DNA of 64,000 bases from Winogradskyella thalassocola. GTDB taxonomy: Bacteria; Bacteroidota; Bacteroidia; Flavobacteriales; Flavobacteriaceae. The translations under genes were made by a program, and so were the position numbers. The DNA lies in assembly GCF_900099995.1 (NCBI RefSeq), contig NZ_FNCZ01000003.1:186001-250000 (forward strand), in the 5' to 3' direction. Within the stretch, counting starts at the first letter, position 1. Every line of letters starts with the position of its first letter. Positions 44,161 to 53,192 of this stretch are shown in pieces. Under the pieces are notes generated by a model. It was not told where the DNA came from and did no database searches. It worked only from the letters and a program-made list of their open reading frames with translations.

Positions 44161-45281
44161 GTTACAAAATACGCATTTATTGCAGAAATAACTCTTTCTA
44201 ATTCAATATCAGTAAGATTTGAGCCACTAGGTAAACATAGCCCTTTGTTAAATAGTTCATCAGAAACACCGTTAAGATAGCTAGGATATTTTTTGAAAAT
44301 AGGTTGTTGGTGCATTGGTTTCCATAATGGTCTAGACTCAATGTTTTCTTTTTCCAATGCTAATCTTAAGCCTTCACGAGTTTCTTCAGAATCTAAAAGA
44401 ATACAAGACAACCAACGGTTAGAAAAATAACCTTCTGGTTCCTGCAGAAAAGTAATCCTATCATTATTTTTAAGTGAATCTAAATAGAATTGATGATTAG
44501 AGCGACGTTTTGCGACATGGCTATCCAAGATTGTCATTTGCCCTCGACCGATACCAGCAACAATGTTAGACATCCTATAGTTATACCCAATTTCTGAGTG
44601 CAAGTAATGAGGTGCATTATCTCTAGCTTGTGTTGCTAAGAAAACTGCTTTTTCTTTAAGCTTTAATGTTTTAGTAACTATAGCTCCACCACCTGATGTG
44701 GTAATAATTTTATTACCGTTAAACGATAGAATTGAAAAATCCCCAAATGTTCCACAATTTTTGCCTTTATATTGACTTCCTAATGATTCAGCGCTGTCTT
44801 CTATTATTGGAATATTATATTTTAATGCGATGTCGTTAATTTCATCAACTTTATATGGCATACCATATAAATGAACAGCAATAATAGCTTTCGGTGTATT
44901 TCCTCTATCAATTCTATCTTTAATTGCAATTTCTAGTTGTATAGGACACATGTTCCAGGTATCACTTTCGCTATCAACAAATATTGGTGTAGCTCCTTGG
45001 TACACTATAGGATTCGCTGATGCAGAAAATGTTTTGCTTTGACAAATCACTTCATCACCATGGCCAACGCCTAATAAAATGAGACTTAAATGTAGAGCAG
45101 AAGTACCAGATGCCAATGCAGCAACATGTCGGTCTTCGTTCAAATAAGATTGTATGTCGTTTTCAAAGCCATTAACATTTGGGCCTAATGGTGCTACCCA
45201 ATTGGTTTCAAAAGCTTCATTAATAAAAGGTAATTCATTACCACTCATATGTGGTGAGGAAAGCCATATTTTAGGTTTCAT
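44154..45281 (-). CDS. PglE-like sugar aminotransferase (DegT/DnrJ family)
   Basis: A 375-residue PLP enzyme expected to aminate the 4-keto sugar made by the next gene's product. It begins with IWLSSPHMSGNELPFI and contains NWVAPLGPNV, the SGTSALHLSL cofactor site (58-67) and Schiff-base Lys191 in SFNGNKIITTSGGG. The GYNYRMSNI and SRPLWKPMHQQP segments match the bacillosamine/4-amino-sugar branch. The third pathway enzyme, a PglD-like N-acetyltransferase, is not in the window in recognisable form. The gene starts the minus-strand operon ending at 37882. Confidence 0.93.
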   Translation of the reverse strand: MKPKIWLSSPHMSGNELPFINEAFETNWVAPLGPNVNGFENDIQSYLNEDRHVAALASGTSALHLSLILLGVGHGDEVICQSKTFSASANPIVYQGATPIFVDSESDTWNMCPIQLEIAIKDRIDRGNTPKAIIAVHLYGMPYKVDEINDIALKYNIPIIEDSAESLGSQYKGKNCGTFGDFSILSFNGNKIITTSGGGAIVTKTLKLKEKAVFLATQARDNAPHYLHSEIGYNYRMSNIVAGIGRGQMTILDSHVAKRRSNHQFYLDSLKNNDRITFLQEPEGYFSNRWLSCILLDSEETREGLRLALEKENIESRPLWKPMHQQPIFKKYPSYLNGVSDELFNKGLCLPSGSNLTDIELERVISAINAYFVTC

Positions 45282-45662
45282 AGGTGAAAATTGTTAAGTA
45301 ATTATTATATTACTGTTCAATTTCATGTCAATAGAGGGATCTGGGACACGATCAAATTTATGCTGTAAATATGCGTTATTATCTTGATTTAACCCAAAAT
45401 AAAACGATAAACAGTAAATAATGACGTCGTTAATAGTTATCTATGAGTGTTTGATTAATTTAAACGAATTATTTTTTTAGTTTAAAACAGATAATAAATA
45501 TATTGTATTCGAAATTTTTTTAACTCATTACATTATAAAAATTTTTATTGATTTAGATATAACGTAAGTTTGCACTTAATTTCGTGTGTATTATTCGTAC
45601 ATAAATTATATTTACACACTATTTTCGGAATATTAATAGAATAGTGATACCAAATCAAATAA
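45282..45662. promoter_or_regulatory. Divergent promoter region inside the polysaccharide locus
   Basis: The 381 bases are very AT-rich with no open frame. Candidate -7 boxes are TAAGTTTG at 45565-45572 on the plus strand (for the ATP-grasp gene, TTG only 14 bases away) and TAAATTTG at 45360-45353 on the minus strand (for the aminotransferase gene, no -33 found). The long leaders suggest regulation that I cannot resolve. Confidence 0.45.
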
Positions 45663-46634
45663 ATGAATATCTTAATTACTTCAGCTGGACGTAGAGTTTC
45701 TTTGGTTAGGTCTTTTCAAAAAGAATTAAAAAGAACACACCCAAATTCAAAGGTTTATGCTACCGATGCTGAGCCCATGTTATCTGCTGCTTGTCAAGTG
45801 GCTGATGGATTTTTTAAAGTACCCAAACTAAATGTAACAGATTATATTTCAGTTTTAATTAATTTTTGTAAAAAGCATCGTATTCGTTTAATAGTGCCAA
45901 CAATAGATACGGAGTTACTTGAGCTGGCAAAAAATAAATCAAAATTTAAGAAAGAAGGTGTTGAAGTTGTGATTTCGTCAGTAGAGTTTGTCTCTAAGTG
46001 CCGAAATAAAAGGATGATCCACAAATTTTTTGAAGAGTACAATGTAAAAGTAGCTAAAGAATATGCGAAAGACAACTACAGTCTTCCACTTTTCATTAAG
46101 CCTATCGATGGGAGTCGCAGTGTTGATACTTATATTATTAAGTTAGAAAAAGATTTAAAAGACTATCATTTTATTAATAAAAAATTAATGTTTTTGGAGT
46201 ATTTGGATCATGATGATTTTGATGAATTTACTTGTGATTTATATTTTAGTAAAGATAATAAATTAAAGTGCATTGTCCCAAGAAAGAGACTTGAGGTTAG
46301 AGATGGAGAAGTGTATAAAGCATTGACAGTTAGTAATTCTTTGGTGCCTTATATAAAGAAAAACTTGAGCTATATTGATGGTGCCGTTGGATGTTTAACA
46401 GCTCAGTTTTTTTTACATAAAAATGATGATGAAAAAATTTATGCTATTGAGATAAATCCTCGATTTGGGGGTGGTTATCCGCTTTCTTATTTGTCCGGTG
46501 CTAATTTTACGAAATGGATTATTGAAGAATATTTGCTAGATCAAGTCATTGAAGAAAAATTTGACGTGTGGGAAAGCGATTTATTAATGATTAGGTATGA
46601 TGATGAAATTTTAGTGCATGGATATAAAGGTTAA
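45663..46634 (+). CDS. ATP-grasp ligase (CarB/PylC-like)
   Basis: A 323-residue cytoplasmic protein: pre-ATP-grasp Rossmann unit (MNILITSAGRRVSLVRSF, 1-110), ATP-grasp subdomain with FIKPIDGSRSVDTYII (about 143-158) and the metal-binding AIEINPRFGGGYPLS (about 262-276). These enzymes join a carboxylate to an amine with ATP. It overlaps the HAD gene by 17 bases and lies on the opposite strand to the surrounding polysaccharide genes. It may attach an amino acid or similar group to a sugar precursor; the substrate is unknown. Confidence 0.87.
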   Translation: MNILITSAGRRVSLVRSFQKELKRTHPNSKVYATDAEPMLSAACQVADGFFKVPKLNVTDYISVLINFCKKHRIRLIVPTIDTELLELAKNKSKFKKEGVEVVISSVEFVSKCRNKRMIHKFFEEYNVKVAKEYAKDNYSLPLFIKPIDGSRSVDTYIIKLEKDLKDYHFINKKLMFLEYLDHDDFDEFTCDLYFSKDNKLKCIVPRKRLEVRDGEVYKALTVSNSLVPYIKKNLSYIDGAVGCLTAQFFLHKNDDEKIYAIEINPRFGGGYPLSYLSGANFTKWIIEEYLLDQVIEEKFDVWESDLLMIRYDDEILVHGYKG

Positions 46635-47274
46635 TGATAAAACAGTTATCGTTTTTGACTTAGACGATACGCTATATAACGAATTAGACTATTTAAAATC
46701 TGCGTATAAGTCTATTGCATTATCTTTAGAACCAAATAATTGGAAACCATTATACTTAAAGATGTTTTCTTTATATAGGTGCAAAATTAACGTTTTTGAA
46801 TTTATTGCTAATACCTATAAAATAAAAATTGGACTTCTTGTTGAAATGTATAGAAATCATCAACCACAAATTCAATTATTTGATGGAGTATTAGAAGTCT
46901 TTGAGGCTATCAAGTCTAGAAACGGAAAAATAGGCATAATTACAGATGGCAGATCAATGACTCAAAGGGCAAAACTTAAAAGCTTAGGCATATTAAGTTA
47001 TATTGATAAACTAATAATCTCTGAAGAGATAGGTTCTGAAAAACCAAATTCATTAAATTTTATAGCTATCGAAAAAGCACTATCTGGATTCGAATATTAT
47101 TACATAGCGGATAATTTAAAGAAAGATTTCATAGCACCAAATTCTCTAGGTTGGAAATGCGTTGCTTTAATAGACAATGGTAAGAATATTCATTTTGAAT
47201 CTCATAAGTATATGGATTCTCAATATTTATCTCTTAAATTTATATCTGATTTTGAAGATATTAAAATCATTTAA
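46618..47274 (+). CDS. HAD-superfamily phosphatase
   Basis: A 218-residue hydrolase: motif I DLDDTLY with nucleophile Asp14 and Asp16, motif II TDG (about 109-111), motif III Lys in SEKPN and motif IV ADNLKKD, where the usual leading Gly-Asp is replaced by Ala-Asp. A helical cap lies at about 25-85. It is coupled to the ATP-grasp gene by a 17-base overlap, so it may dephosphorylate that enzyme's substrate or product. It stops three bases before the convergent sugar transferase gene. Confidence 0.85.
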   Translation: MDIKVNDKTVIVFDLDDTLYNELDYLKSAYKSIALSLEPNNWKPLYLKMFSLYRCKINVFEFIANTYKIKIGLLVEMYRNHQPQIQLFDGVLEVFEAIKSRNGKIGIITDGRSMTQRAKLKSLGILSYIDKLIISEEIGSEKPNSLNFIAIEKALSGFEYYYIADNLKKDFIAPNSLGWKCVALIDNGKNIHFESHKYMDSQYLSLKFISDFEDIKII

Positions 47275-47277
47275 TAT

Positions 47278-47895
47278 TTAAAATTGTTTAGCGCCTTTAA
47301 ATTCAGGCATATTAATGTTATCGGAATTATTGATGTCTTTTCTATTGATTACTTTATCTACGGTTTTTAATATAATTTTAAAATCTAAAACGAATGATTG
47401 ATTTTCTACGTAATATACATCATATTCAAATTTTTGCTCCCAACTAATAGTGTTTCTACCGTTTATTTGAGCCCAGCCAGTGATGCCAGGTGTAACATCA
47501 TGCCGTTTAAATTGTCTCTTATTATAAAGTGGTAAATAACTAGGTAAAAGTGGACGAGGGCCAACTAAGCTCATATCTCCCTTTAGGATGTTTAATAATT
47601 GTGGAATTTCATCTAAAGAGTATTTTCTACAAATATCCCCTATTTTAGTTACGCGATCCATAGCTGGTAATAAATTACCATCTTTGTCAGTTTTGTCTGT
47701 CATGGTTTTTAATTTAATAATAGTAAATAGTTTTCCGTTTTTTCCAGTCCTAATTTGATAGAAAAATGGCTTTCCATTATTGGATATACTTAGTACTATA
47801 ATTAACACTAATAATAAAGGTAAAATAATTAGTAAACCTATTAAAGCCGCAAAAAAATCAGCTACGCGTTTTATTAAATTTGAGTATAGTTTCAT
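47278..47895 (-). CDS. PglC-like phosphoglycosyl transferase
   Basis: A 205-residue monotopic enzyme that transfers a sugar phosphate from a UDP-sugar to undecaprenyl phosphate and so starts each repeat unit. It has the re-entrant membrane helix (about 12-36), the catalytic Asp-Glu pair in KYSLDEIPQLLNIL, GDMSLVGPRPLLPSYLPLY and TPGITGWAQINGRN. The short length and sequence fit PglC rather than the large WbaP type. With the dehydratase and aminotransferase at 42-45 kb, the first sugar is probably an N-acetylated 4-amino-6-deoxy sugar. Confidence 0.94.
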   Translation of the reverse strand: MKLYSNLIKRVADFFAALIGLLIILPLLLVLIIVLSISNNGKPFFYQIRTGKNGKLFTIIKLKTMTDKTDKDGNLLPAMDRVTKIGDICRKYSLDEIPQLLNILKGDMSLVGPRPLLPSYLPLYNKRQFKRHDVTPGITGWAQINGRNTISWEQKFEYDVYYVENQSFVLDFKIILKTVDKVINRKDINNSDNINMPEFKGAKQF

Positions 47896-49043
47896 TCTAA
47901 TGATTTATAAAGTTTAAGAATCTCGTCCCATATAAATTCTCTTTTATAATTTTTAACGATATTCTCTCTACAATTACTAGCTAATTCTAAAGTTTTGCTT
48001 GGGTTAGACAGTAAATAAAGCATTGCTTTTTTAAGTGAAGTTAAATCCTTCGGTGGTACAATTAGGCCGTTATAGTTGTGGGTTATTAGTTCATTACTAC
48101 CATTAATGTTTGTAACAATACAAGGTTTACCCATACTATTCGCTTGTAAAATAACATTTGGAAATCCTTCTCTATAACTTGGAAATACAAAAATATCACT
48201 AATATAGACATAAGGTCTTATGTCCCATTGTAACCCTACAGTATGAATGTTTTTATTTCTTCTAATTATTTCGTCAATATGAGGATCAATGGGATCCAAA
48301 TGCTCCTCTCTTGGCCCAACAATTATGAGTTTTGTGCTTGGATTTAGTTTACTGATACTATTAAAAGCTTCAACAAGTTCATGAATGCCCTTGTCTTTAA
48401 CTACCCGACCGACAAAAATAAAAACAGTATCATTGTTAGAAATATTTAATTGTTGCTTTATAGAATCAGCTTCTTTTTTATTAACCTTTTCACTACTATA
48501 ATGGTTTATATCTATTCCATTAGAACTTCCGTTTCCTAACACTTTAAGTTTAGATGCTTTACAAAACTGATGTTCTAAAATTATTTTGTTTAATCCAAAA
48601 GAATTTGGTAGAATCAGTGTAGCACACTCATATGTGTATTTTTCTACTAAGTTTAATAGTTTGCGTTTATTGCCAGTTGTTTCAAGTAAGGGTAGGCCTG
48701 CAATTGTGTGTAACCTATTTGGTACTCCTGCAAGTTTTGCAGCAAGCATGCCTAATGTTCCCGCTTTTGGAGTATGTGAATGAACAATAAAAGGCTTTTC
48801 TTTTTTAATTATTCGATATAATTTATAAACTGCTTTTAAGTCTTTTAAAGGAGTTATTTCCCTGGTCATACTAACTGCAATAGTTCGTATTCCTTCAGCC
48901 GCTTTTACATCATCTAACTGATCATCTTCACTATTATTGGCTACACCTATTATTTCATAATGTTCATTCATAAACCTCAGCTGATCCTTAAGTAGTACTT
49001 TTAATGAGCCAGAAACTGTTGTAATCCGAATAATCTTCTTCAT
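47892..49043 (-). CDS. GT4 glycosyltransferase, PglA-like
   Basis: A 383-residue GT-B retaining enzyme with N-terminal acceptor domain (MTREITPLKDLKAVYKL, HSHTPKAGTLGMLAAKLAGV) and C-terminal donor domain (FVGRVVKDKGIHELVEAF, EGFPNVILQANSMGKP with the E-x7-E type motif). It overlaps the phosphoglycosyl transferase gene by four bases, and this pair is often found together, so it probably adds the second sugar. Confidence 0.9.
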   Translation of the reverse strand: MKKIIRITTVSGSLKVLLKDQLRFMNEHYEIIGVANNSEDDQLDDVKAAEGIRTIAVSMTREITPLKDLKAVYKLYRIIKKEKPFIVHSHTPKAGTLGMLAAKLAGVPNRLHTIAGLPLLETTGNKRKLLNLVEKYTYECATLILPNSFGLNKIILEHQFCKASKLKVLGNGSSNGIDINHYSSEKVNKKEADSIKQQLNISNNDTVFIFVGRVVKDKGIHELVEAFNSISKLNPSTKLIIVGPREEHLDPIDPHIDEIIRRNKNIHTVGLQWDIRPYVYISDIFVFPSYREGFPNVILQANSMGKPCIVTNINGSNELITHNYNGLIVPPKDLTSLKKAMLYLLSNPSKTLELASNCRENIVKNYKREFIWDEILKLYKSLE

Positions 49044-49046
49044 ATG

Positions 49047-50948
49047 TTATATAATTGAATACGTATTTAAATACCATTTTTGAAATGTATAAAAACACCA
49101 AACTCTCATACTATTATCTTCTTTTGAACTTAAATGATTATTAACCAACGTTGAAATATCATCAATATTAAATAAATTTTGAGATTCTATCAATTTTGGT
49201 TCTATATAAGATAAAAGTTCTGATTTTAAACTAGACTTTAACCAATCACCAACGGGTACCCCAAATCCTTGTTTGGATTTATCTAAAAACCCAGGTTCAA
49301 ATTTGTCTGCAAAAGCTTCCTTTAATATATATTTTTTATTCCAACCTTTCATTAAATAGTTTTCAGGTAAGGAGTTCGTTAAATCCCAAATAGCTTTGTT
49401 TAAAAATGGTGCTCTACATTCTAATGAGCATAACATACTTGTTCTATCTACTTTAACAAGCATATCACCTTCAAGGCTTACATTTTTATCAACCATTCTA
49501 AAGTCAGTGAGGCTTTTAGGGTTCTGCTGATTATATTTGCTTTTAAGTTCGAAAAACGTATCTTCAATTAAACAATCGCTTTTTATTAATTGAGATTTTT
49601 CATTGTCAGTGAATGCGAGAGAAATAATATTCCAATATTGATTGCCGTCATAATTAAATGCATTCAACAGTCTATTTAAACTAAAACGTTTCCCTCTATT
49701 ATCATCTTTAGTTTTTAATAGTTTCGAGGAATATTTTAAAATATGTTTATGTGCGTTTCTCGGTACTAGTGACGTATACCGATTGTTTAGTTTACCCATA
49801 TAGTATTTATTATAACCACCAAAAACTTCGTCACCTCCATCTCCTGTTAGAGCTACTTTTACATAGTCACTTGCTAGTTTAGATACTAAATAGGTTGGTA
49901 ATGCAGAAGAATCTGCAAATGGTTCATCAAAATTTAATAGAATATCATCAATATTATTTTTGAAATCTGATTCCTTAACTATAAATTCATGATGATTGCT
50001 ATTTACAAGCTTTGCTACAACCTGAGATTTGTCCGTTTCATCATATACTTGTTTTTCAAAGCCAATAGAAAAAGTTTCTATTTTTTCGTTGGATATTTCA
50101 GCTAAACAATGTGTTACGACTGATGAATCCACACCGCCAGATAAAAATGTACCCAAAGAGACATCAGCTATTGATCTAGTTTCTACACTTTTCATTACTT
50201 CTTCACGGACTTTTTTCTTAGCATCTTCAAACGAGATATTTAACTTTTCAATTGATTTTTGCTTCTCAATTTCTTGGATTGAAAACGAGTCTTGTGATAA
50301 ATCGAACTCAATGTAGTGATTGCTTTCCAGCTTGAAGACATCTTCATAGATAGAGTAGGGTGCAGGAATGTATGTTAACCTAAAATAAAGATTTAATCCT
50401 TTTTTGCATATCTGCGGTTTATGTGACAAATAATTAATTATAGACTTTAGTTCAGATCCATAAACAAAATCAGTTTTTGTTTTTGTATAGTATAATGGTT
50501 TTTCTCCAAAAAAATCGCGAGTAATAAAAACTTTATTTTCGGTTTTGTCATGAATGCTAAACGCAAACATACCGTCTAATTCTTTAAACGCAGCTACACC
50601 TTTTTGTTCATAAAGTTTTAGAATTACTTCTGTATCACTTGTAGTCTTAAAGGTTACTCCCGAATTTTCGAGTTGTTTCTTTAAAATTCTATAGTTGTAT
50701 ATCTCTCCGTTAAAAACTATTCCTATTTGGTTATTATCAGTGTACATAGGTTGCTTACCAGTACTTAGATCGATAATAGAAAGACGACGCATTGCCATTG
50801 CTACAGAGCTCGACTCTGATGCATCAATGTAAAAACCATCTTCATCTGGACCACGATGAAAAATGAGTTGGTTCATCTTAGATAATTCACTTTTCAGTAA
50901 ACCATGATCTTTATATGTGTTACTTATAATTCCGTTTATTCCGCACAT
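49047..50948 (-). CDS. asnB: AsnB-type glutamine amidotransferase of the polysaccharide locus
   Basis: A 633-residue protein with a class II glutaminase domain (Cys2 nucleophile in MCGINGI; RRLSIIDLSTGKQPM; NGEIYN; FKTTSDTEVIL) and a synthetase domain with the PP-loop LSGGVDSS (about 264-271) and a GDGGDEVFGGY motif. In general metabolism this makes asparagine. Inside a polysaccharide cluster such proteins usually amidate a uronic-acid sugar; that reading is based on context, not on any visible difference in active site. It is three bases from the GT4 gene downstream. Confidence 0.85.
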   Translation of the reverse strand: MCGINGIISNTYKDHGLLKSELSKMNQLIFHRGPDEDGFYIDASESSSVAMAMRRLSIIDLSTGKQPMYTDNNQIGIVFNGEIYNYRILKKQLENSGVTFKTTSDTEVILKLYEQKGVAAFKELDGMFAFSIHDKTENKVFITRDFFGEKPLYYTKTKTDFVYGSELKSIINYLSHKPQICKKGLNLYFRLTYIPAPYSIYEDVFKLESNHYIEFDLSQDSFSIQEIEKQKSIEKLNISFEDAKKKVREEVMKSVETRSIADVSLGTFLSGGVDSSVVTHCLAEISNEKIETFSIGFEKQVYDETDKSQVVAKLVNSNHHEFIVKESDFKNNIDDILLNFDEPFADSSALPTYLVSKLASDYVKVALTGDGGDEVFGGYNKYYMGKLNNRYTSLVPRNAHKHILKYSSKLLKTKDDNRGKRFSLNRLLNAFNYDGNQYWNIISLAFTDNEKSQLIKSDCLIEDTFFELKSKYNQQNPKSLTDFRMVDKNVSLEGDMLVKVDRTSMLCSLECRAPFLNKAIWDLTNSLPENYLMKGWNKKYILKEAFADKFEPGFLDKSKQGFGVPVGDWLKSSLKSELLSYIEPKLIESQNLFNIDDISTLVNNHLSSKEDNSMRVWCFYTFQKWYLNTYSII

Positions 50949-50956
50949 AGTGAAGT

Positions 50957-52105
50957 TTATTGGTTCTGTATAAATTGATTAAAAATAGAATAAATAGTTT
51001 TAATTTGATAGTCTTTAGCTCGCTGTAAGCTTAATCTACTATACTTTTCTCGTTCTTCAGGATAATTATTATAATATTCTATGGCTTTTTGTAAACCTAA
51101 ATGGTCATCATTATTTACAAGAAGTCCATATTTTGCTATATGGAATTCCCCATTTTTTATGTCAACATCTTCATTTTCATTTAGTAATTCTAAAGGGCCA
51201 GATAAACAGTTAGTTGAAACGCAAGGAAGACCAACTGCCATTGCTTCTAAAAGCGCATTAGGAAAGCCTTCTGTAAAGGAAGAGAGTATAAAACAATTAC
51301 TTTTAACAAAGTAGTCATTTACATTTTTCACTTTACCGCCTAGTTTTATTTTCTCTGTTAATTTAAGATTAATGATTTCGTTATTTAAATATTCATATAG
51401 TTCACCACCACCTAAAATCGTTAACCTAATGTTGTTTTCAAGTTGACTTAAGGCTCGAATAATCATTATCTGGTTTTTTCTTTTATTTAGAGTGCCTGCA
51501 GTAATTATATTTAATGTTTCGGTACTATTTAAAGTTTGCGGTGTTATTGTTTTTAATGGAATCTCTATAGGATTATAAATAACCTCCATTGGTATCTTAA
51601 CGCCAAAATTATCTTTTAAATCCTTATTTATATGTGTTGAATTAGAGAACAAAGCGTCACATCTATTATAAAAAATAGGATAAAAAACTTTTGAAATATA
51701 TAATGAAAGTTTATTTGTTGTATTATCAGAAGGGAAACCGCGCTCACTAATTACAGTTTTTACCTTTTTATTAAATATAGCCACTATCCCATTTATAAGA
51801 TTTGGAAAAGCTAGAAAAGATATTGCAATAGCTATCTGTTCATTTTTTATGAAACGATAATATTTAATTAGAAAACTAATAAAATCAAAAAACCTTAAAT
51901 AATAGGGTCTGTCAGGGCCTTTTTTAGAAAGTATGACTACGTTAACTTCTTTGGGTATTGGAAAATGAATGACGTTATAAAACAGAACAAGACTAACGTT
52001 ATAATCATTTTTTAACTCTTTTAGTAATAGACTAATCACTTTTTCTGCTCCACCACTACCTAGGGATAGTGTTAGTATACTTATATTTTTTTTGGGGTCG
52101 GTCAC
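50957..52105 (-). CDS. GT4 glycosyltransferase
   Basis: A 382-residue GT-B enzyme with the N-terminal LGSGGAEKVISLLLKEL motif and the donor-site EGFPNALLEAMAVGLPCVSTNCLSGP motif. The start is GTG at 52103-52105: no ATG is available between the upstream in-frame stop and the conserved N-terminus. It lies nine bases after an ATP-grasp gene. Donor and linkage cannot be assigned. Confidence 0.88.
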   Translation of the reverse strand: MTDPKKNISILTLSLGSGGAEKVISLLLKELKNDYNVSLVLFYNVIHFPIPKEVNVVILSKKGPDRPYYLRFFDFISFLIKYYRFIKNEQIAIAISFLAFPNLINGIVAIFNKKVKTVISERGFPSDNTTNKLSLYISKVFYPIFYNRCDALFSNSTHINKDLKDNFGVKIPMEVIYNPIEIPLKTITPQTLNSTETLNIITAGTLNKRKNQIMIIRALSQLENNIRLTILGGGELYEYLNNEIINLKLTEKIKLGGKVKNVNDYFVKSNCFILSSFTEGFPNALLEAMAVGLPCVSTNCLSGPLELLNENEDVDIKNGEFHIAKYGLLVNNDDHLGLQKAIEYYNNYPEEREKYSRLSLQRAKDYQIKTIYSIFNQFIQNQ

Positions 52106-52114
52106 GCTCTTTGT

Positions 52115-53164
52115 TTATTTTTTAAAATTTTCCCAATTTAAACCTCTAAAACATGGACCTTGAACCATTTCATTAAAAGTTATTCCGTTATGACCACCAT
52201 TAAGTTCTATTAACTTCACTTTGTCATTTTTATCTACAATTATATCCCATCCAATACATCGAATAAAAGGTACTCTTCGATGTAGCTTTTTAACTTCGGC
52301 TAAACAATTGTCGAAAGCAGGTAGCGTTTTTCCTGCAAATAAAATCTCATTATCAGGCAAGTGCTTCGTAGATTCTGATTTTGGAAAATATGCCGTATCA
52401 CAGAGTTTACCAGTTCTAATATCTATAGGTATTCTCATTTGTCGATCAGATATAACGTGTGTATCATTCCCTCGACCAAATCGAAAATAGCCTGCTTTCA
52501 CATCAATATTCCCATCATTATCACATGTTGATGTAAGACGGATTGTAGCAACTGATGACTCATGAAACTCGTAGAAAAATGGATGCTGTTCAATGTATTT
52601 TTGAAACACCCCATTTCCTAATTTTTTTATATAATTTAAATCGAATGATTTCTCGTCAAAAAAGTAAACTCCTTTTCCCTGTAAAGAATTTTCAATTTTA
52701 TAGACAACTTTTTCATTTTTCGAAAAAAGTGTGTGTTTTAATTTTTCCTGATTTAGAATCTCATAGTTTGGGTTTAAGAATAGATGATTTACGTAATAAC
52801 AAATATCTAAAGAATCAGGCTCTTGCAATAATTTACTAATTACGGCATTTCTATCACATATTTTCCCGTAATCACCCTTTAAACTTGGAACCACATATTC
52901 TCCGTAAAAATTATCAGGAATCCATCCTTCTTTAAATTCGTTAGCAAAAGCACTATAGACAAATAACCATGGAGCATATATTTCATTACTGAATACATCT
53001 TTAGCATATTCTTTACATAGTTTTTTAATATTGGGATCAAGTTTTTGCTTTTCACTTTCAACAAGTTTGAGCATTCTATATGCTTCCTTGTTTTGTTCGT
53101 AATGATATATATAGGTTTTGCCTTTAATCAGTATATTTTTTGCTATATTTTTTACAGCTCCCAT
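52115..53164 (-). CDS. Sugar-transfer-associated ATP-grasp protein
   Basis: A 349-residue protein of the ATPgrasp_ST type, found in capsule and exopolysaccharide clusters. The N-terminal helical region (1-110) is followed by the ATP-grasp fold with YKIENSLQGKGVYFF (about 151-165), QKYIEQHPF, and the metal-binding CIGWDIIVD and LIELNGGHNG segments. Its product is unknown; an amide or ester link between a polymer sugar and a carboxylic acid is the likely kind of reaction. It sits between two GT4 genes. Confidence 0.83.
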   Translation of the reverse strand: MGAVKNIAKNILIKGKTYIYHYEQNKEAYRMLKLVESEKQKLDPNIKKLCKEYAKDVFSNEIYAPWLFVYSAFANEFKEGWIPDNFYGEYVVPSLKGDYGKICDRNAVISKLLQEPDSLDICYYVNHLFLNPNYEILNQEKLKHTLFSKNEKVVYKIENSLQGKGVYFFDEKSFDLNYIKKLGNGVFQKYIEQHPFFYEFHESSVATIRLTSTCDNDGNIDVKAGYFRFGRGNDTHVISDRQMRIPIDIRTGKLCDTAYFPKSESTKHLPDNEILFAGKTLPAFDNCLAEVKKLHRRVPFIRCIGWDIIVDKNDKVKLIELNGGHNGITFNEMVQGPCFRGLNWENFKK

Positions 53165-53192
53165 GAATGTTTTGTTTAGTTACTTTATGATA

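Noticed and set aside
49047..50948. Plain asparagine synthetase for amino-acid metabolism
   Set aside because: The domains fit, but tight placement between glycosyltransferase genes makes a polymer-modifying role more likely; general asparagine synthesis cannot be excluded.
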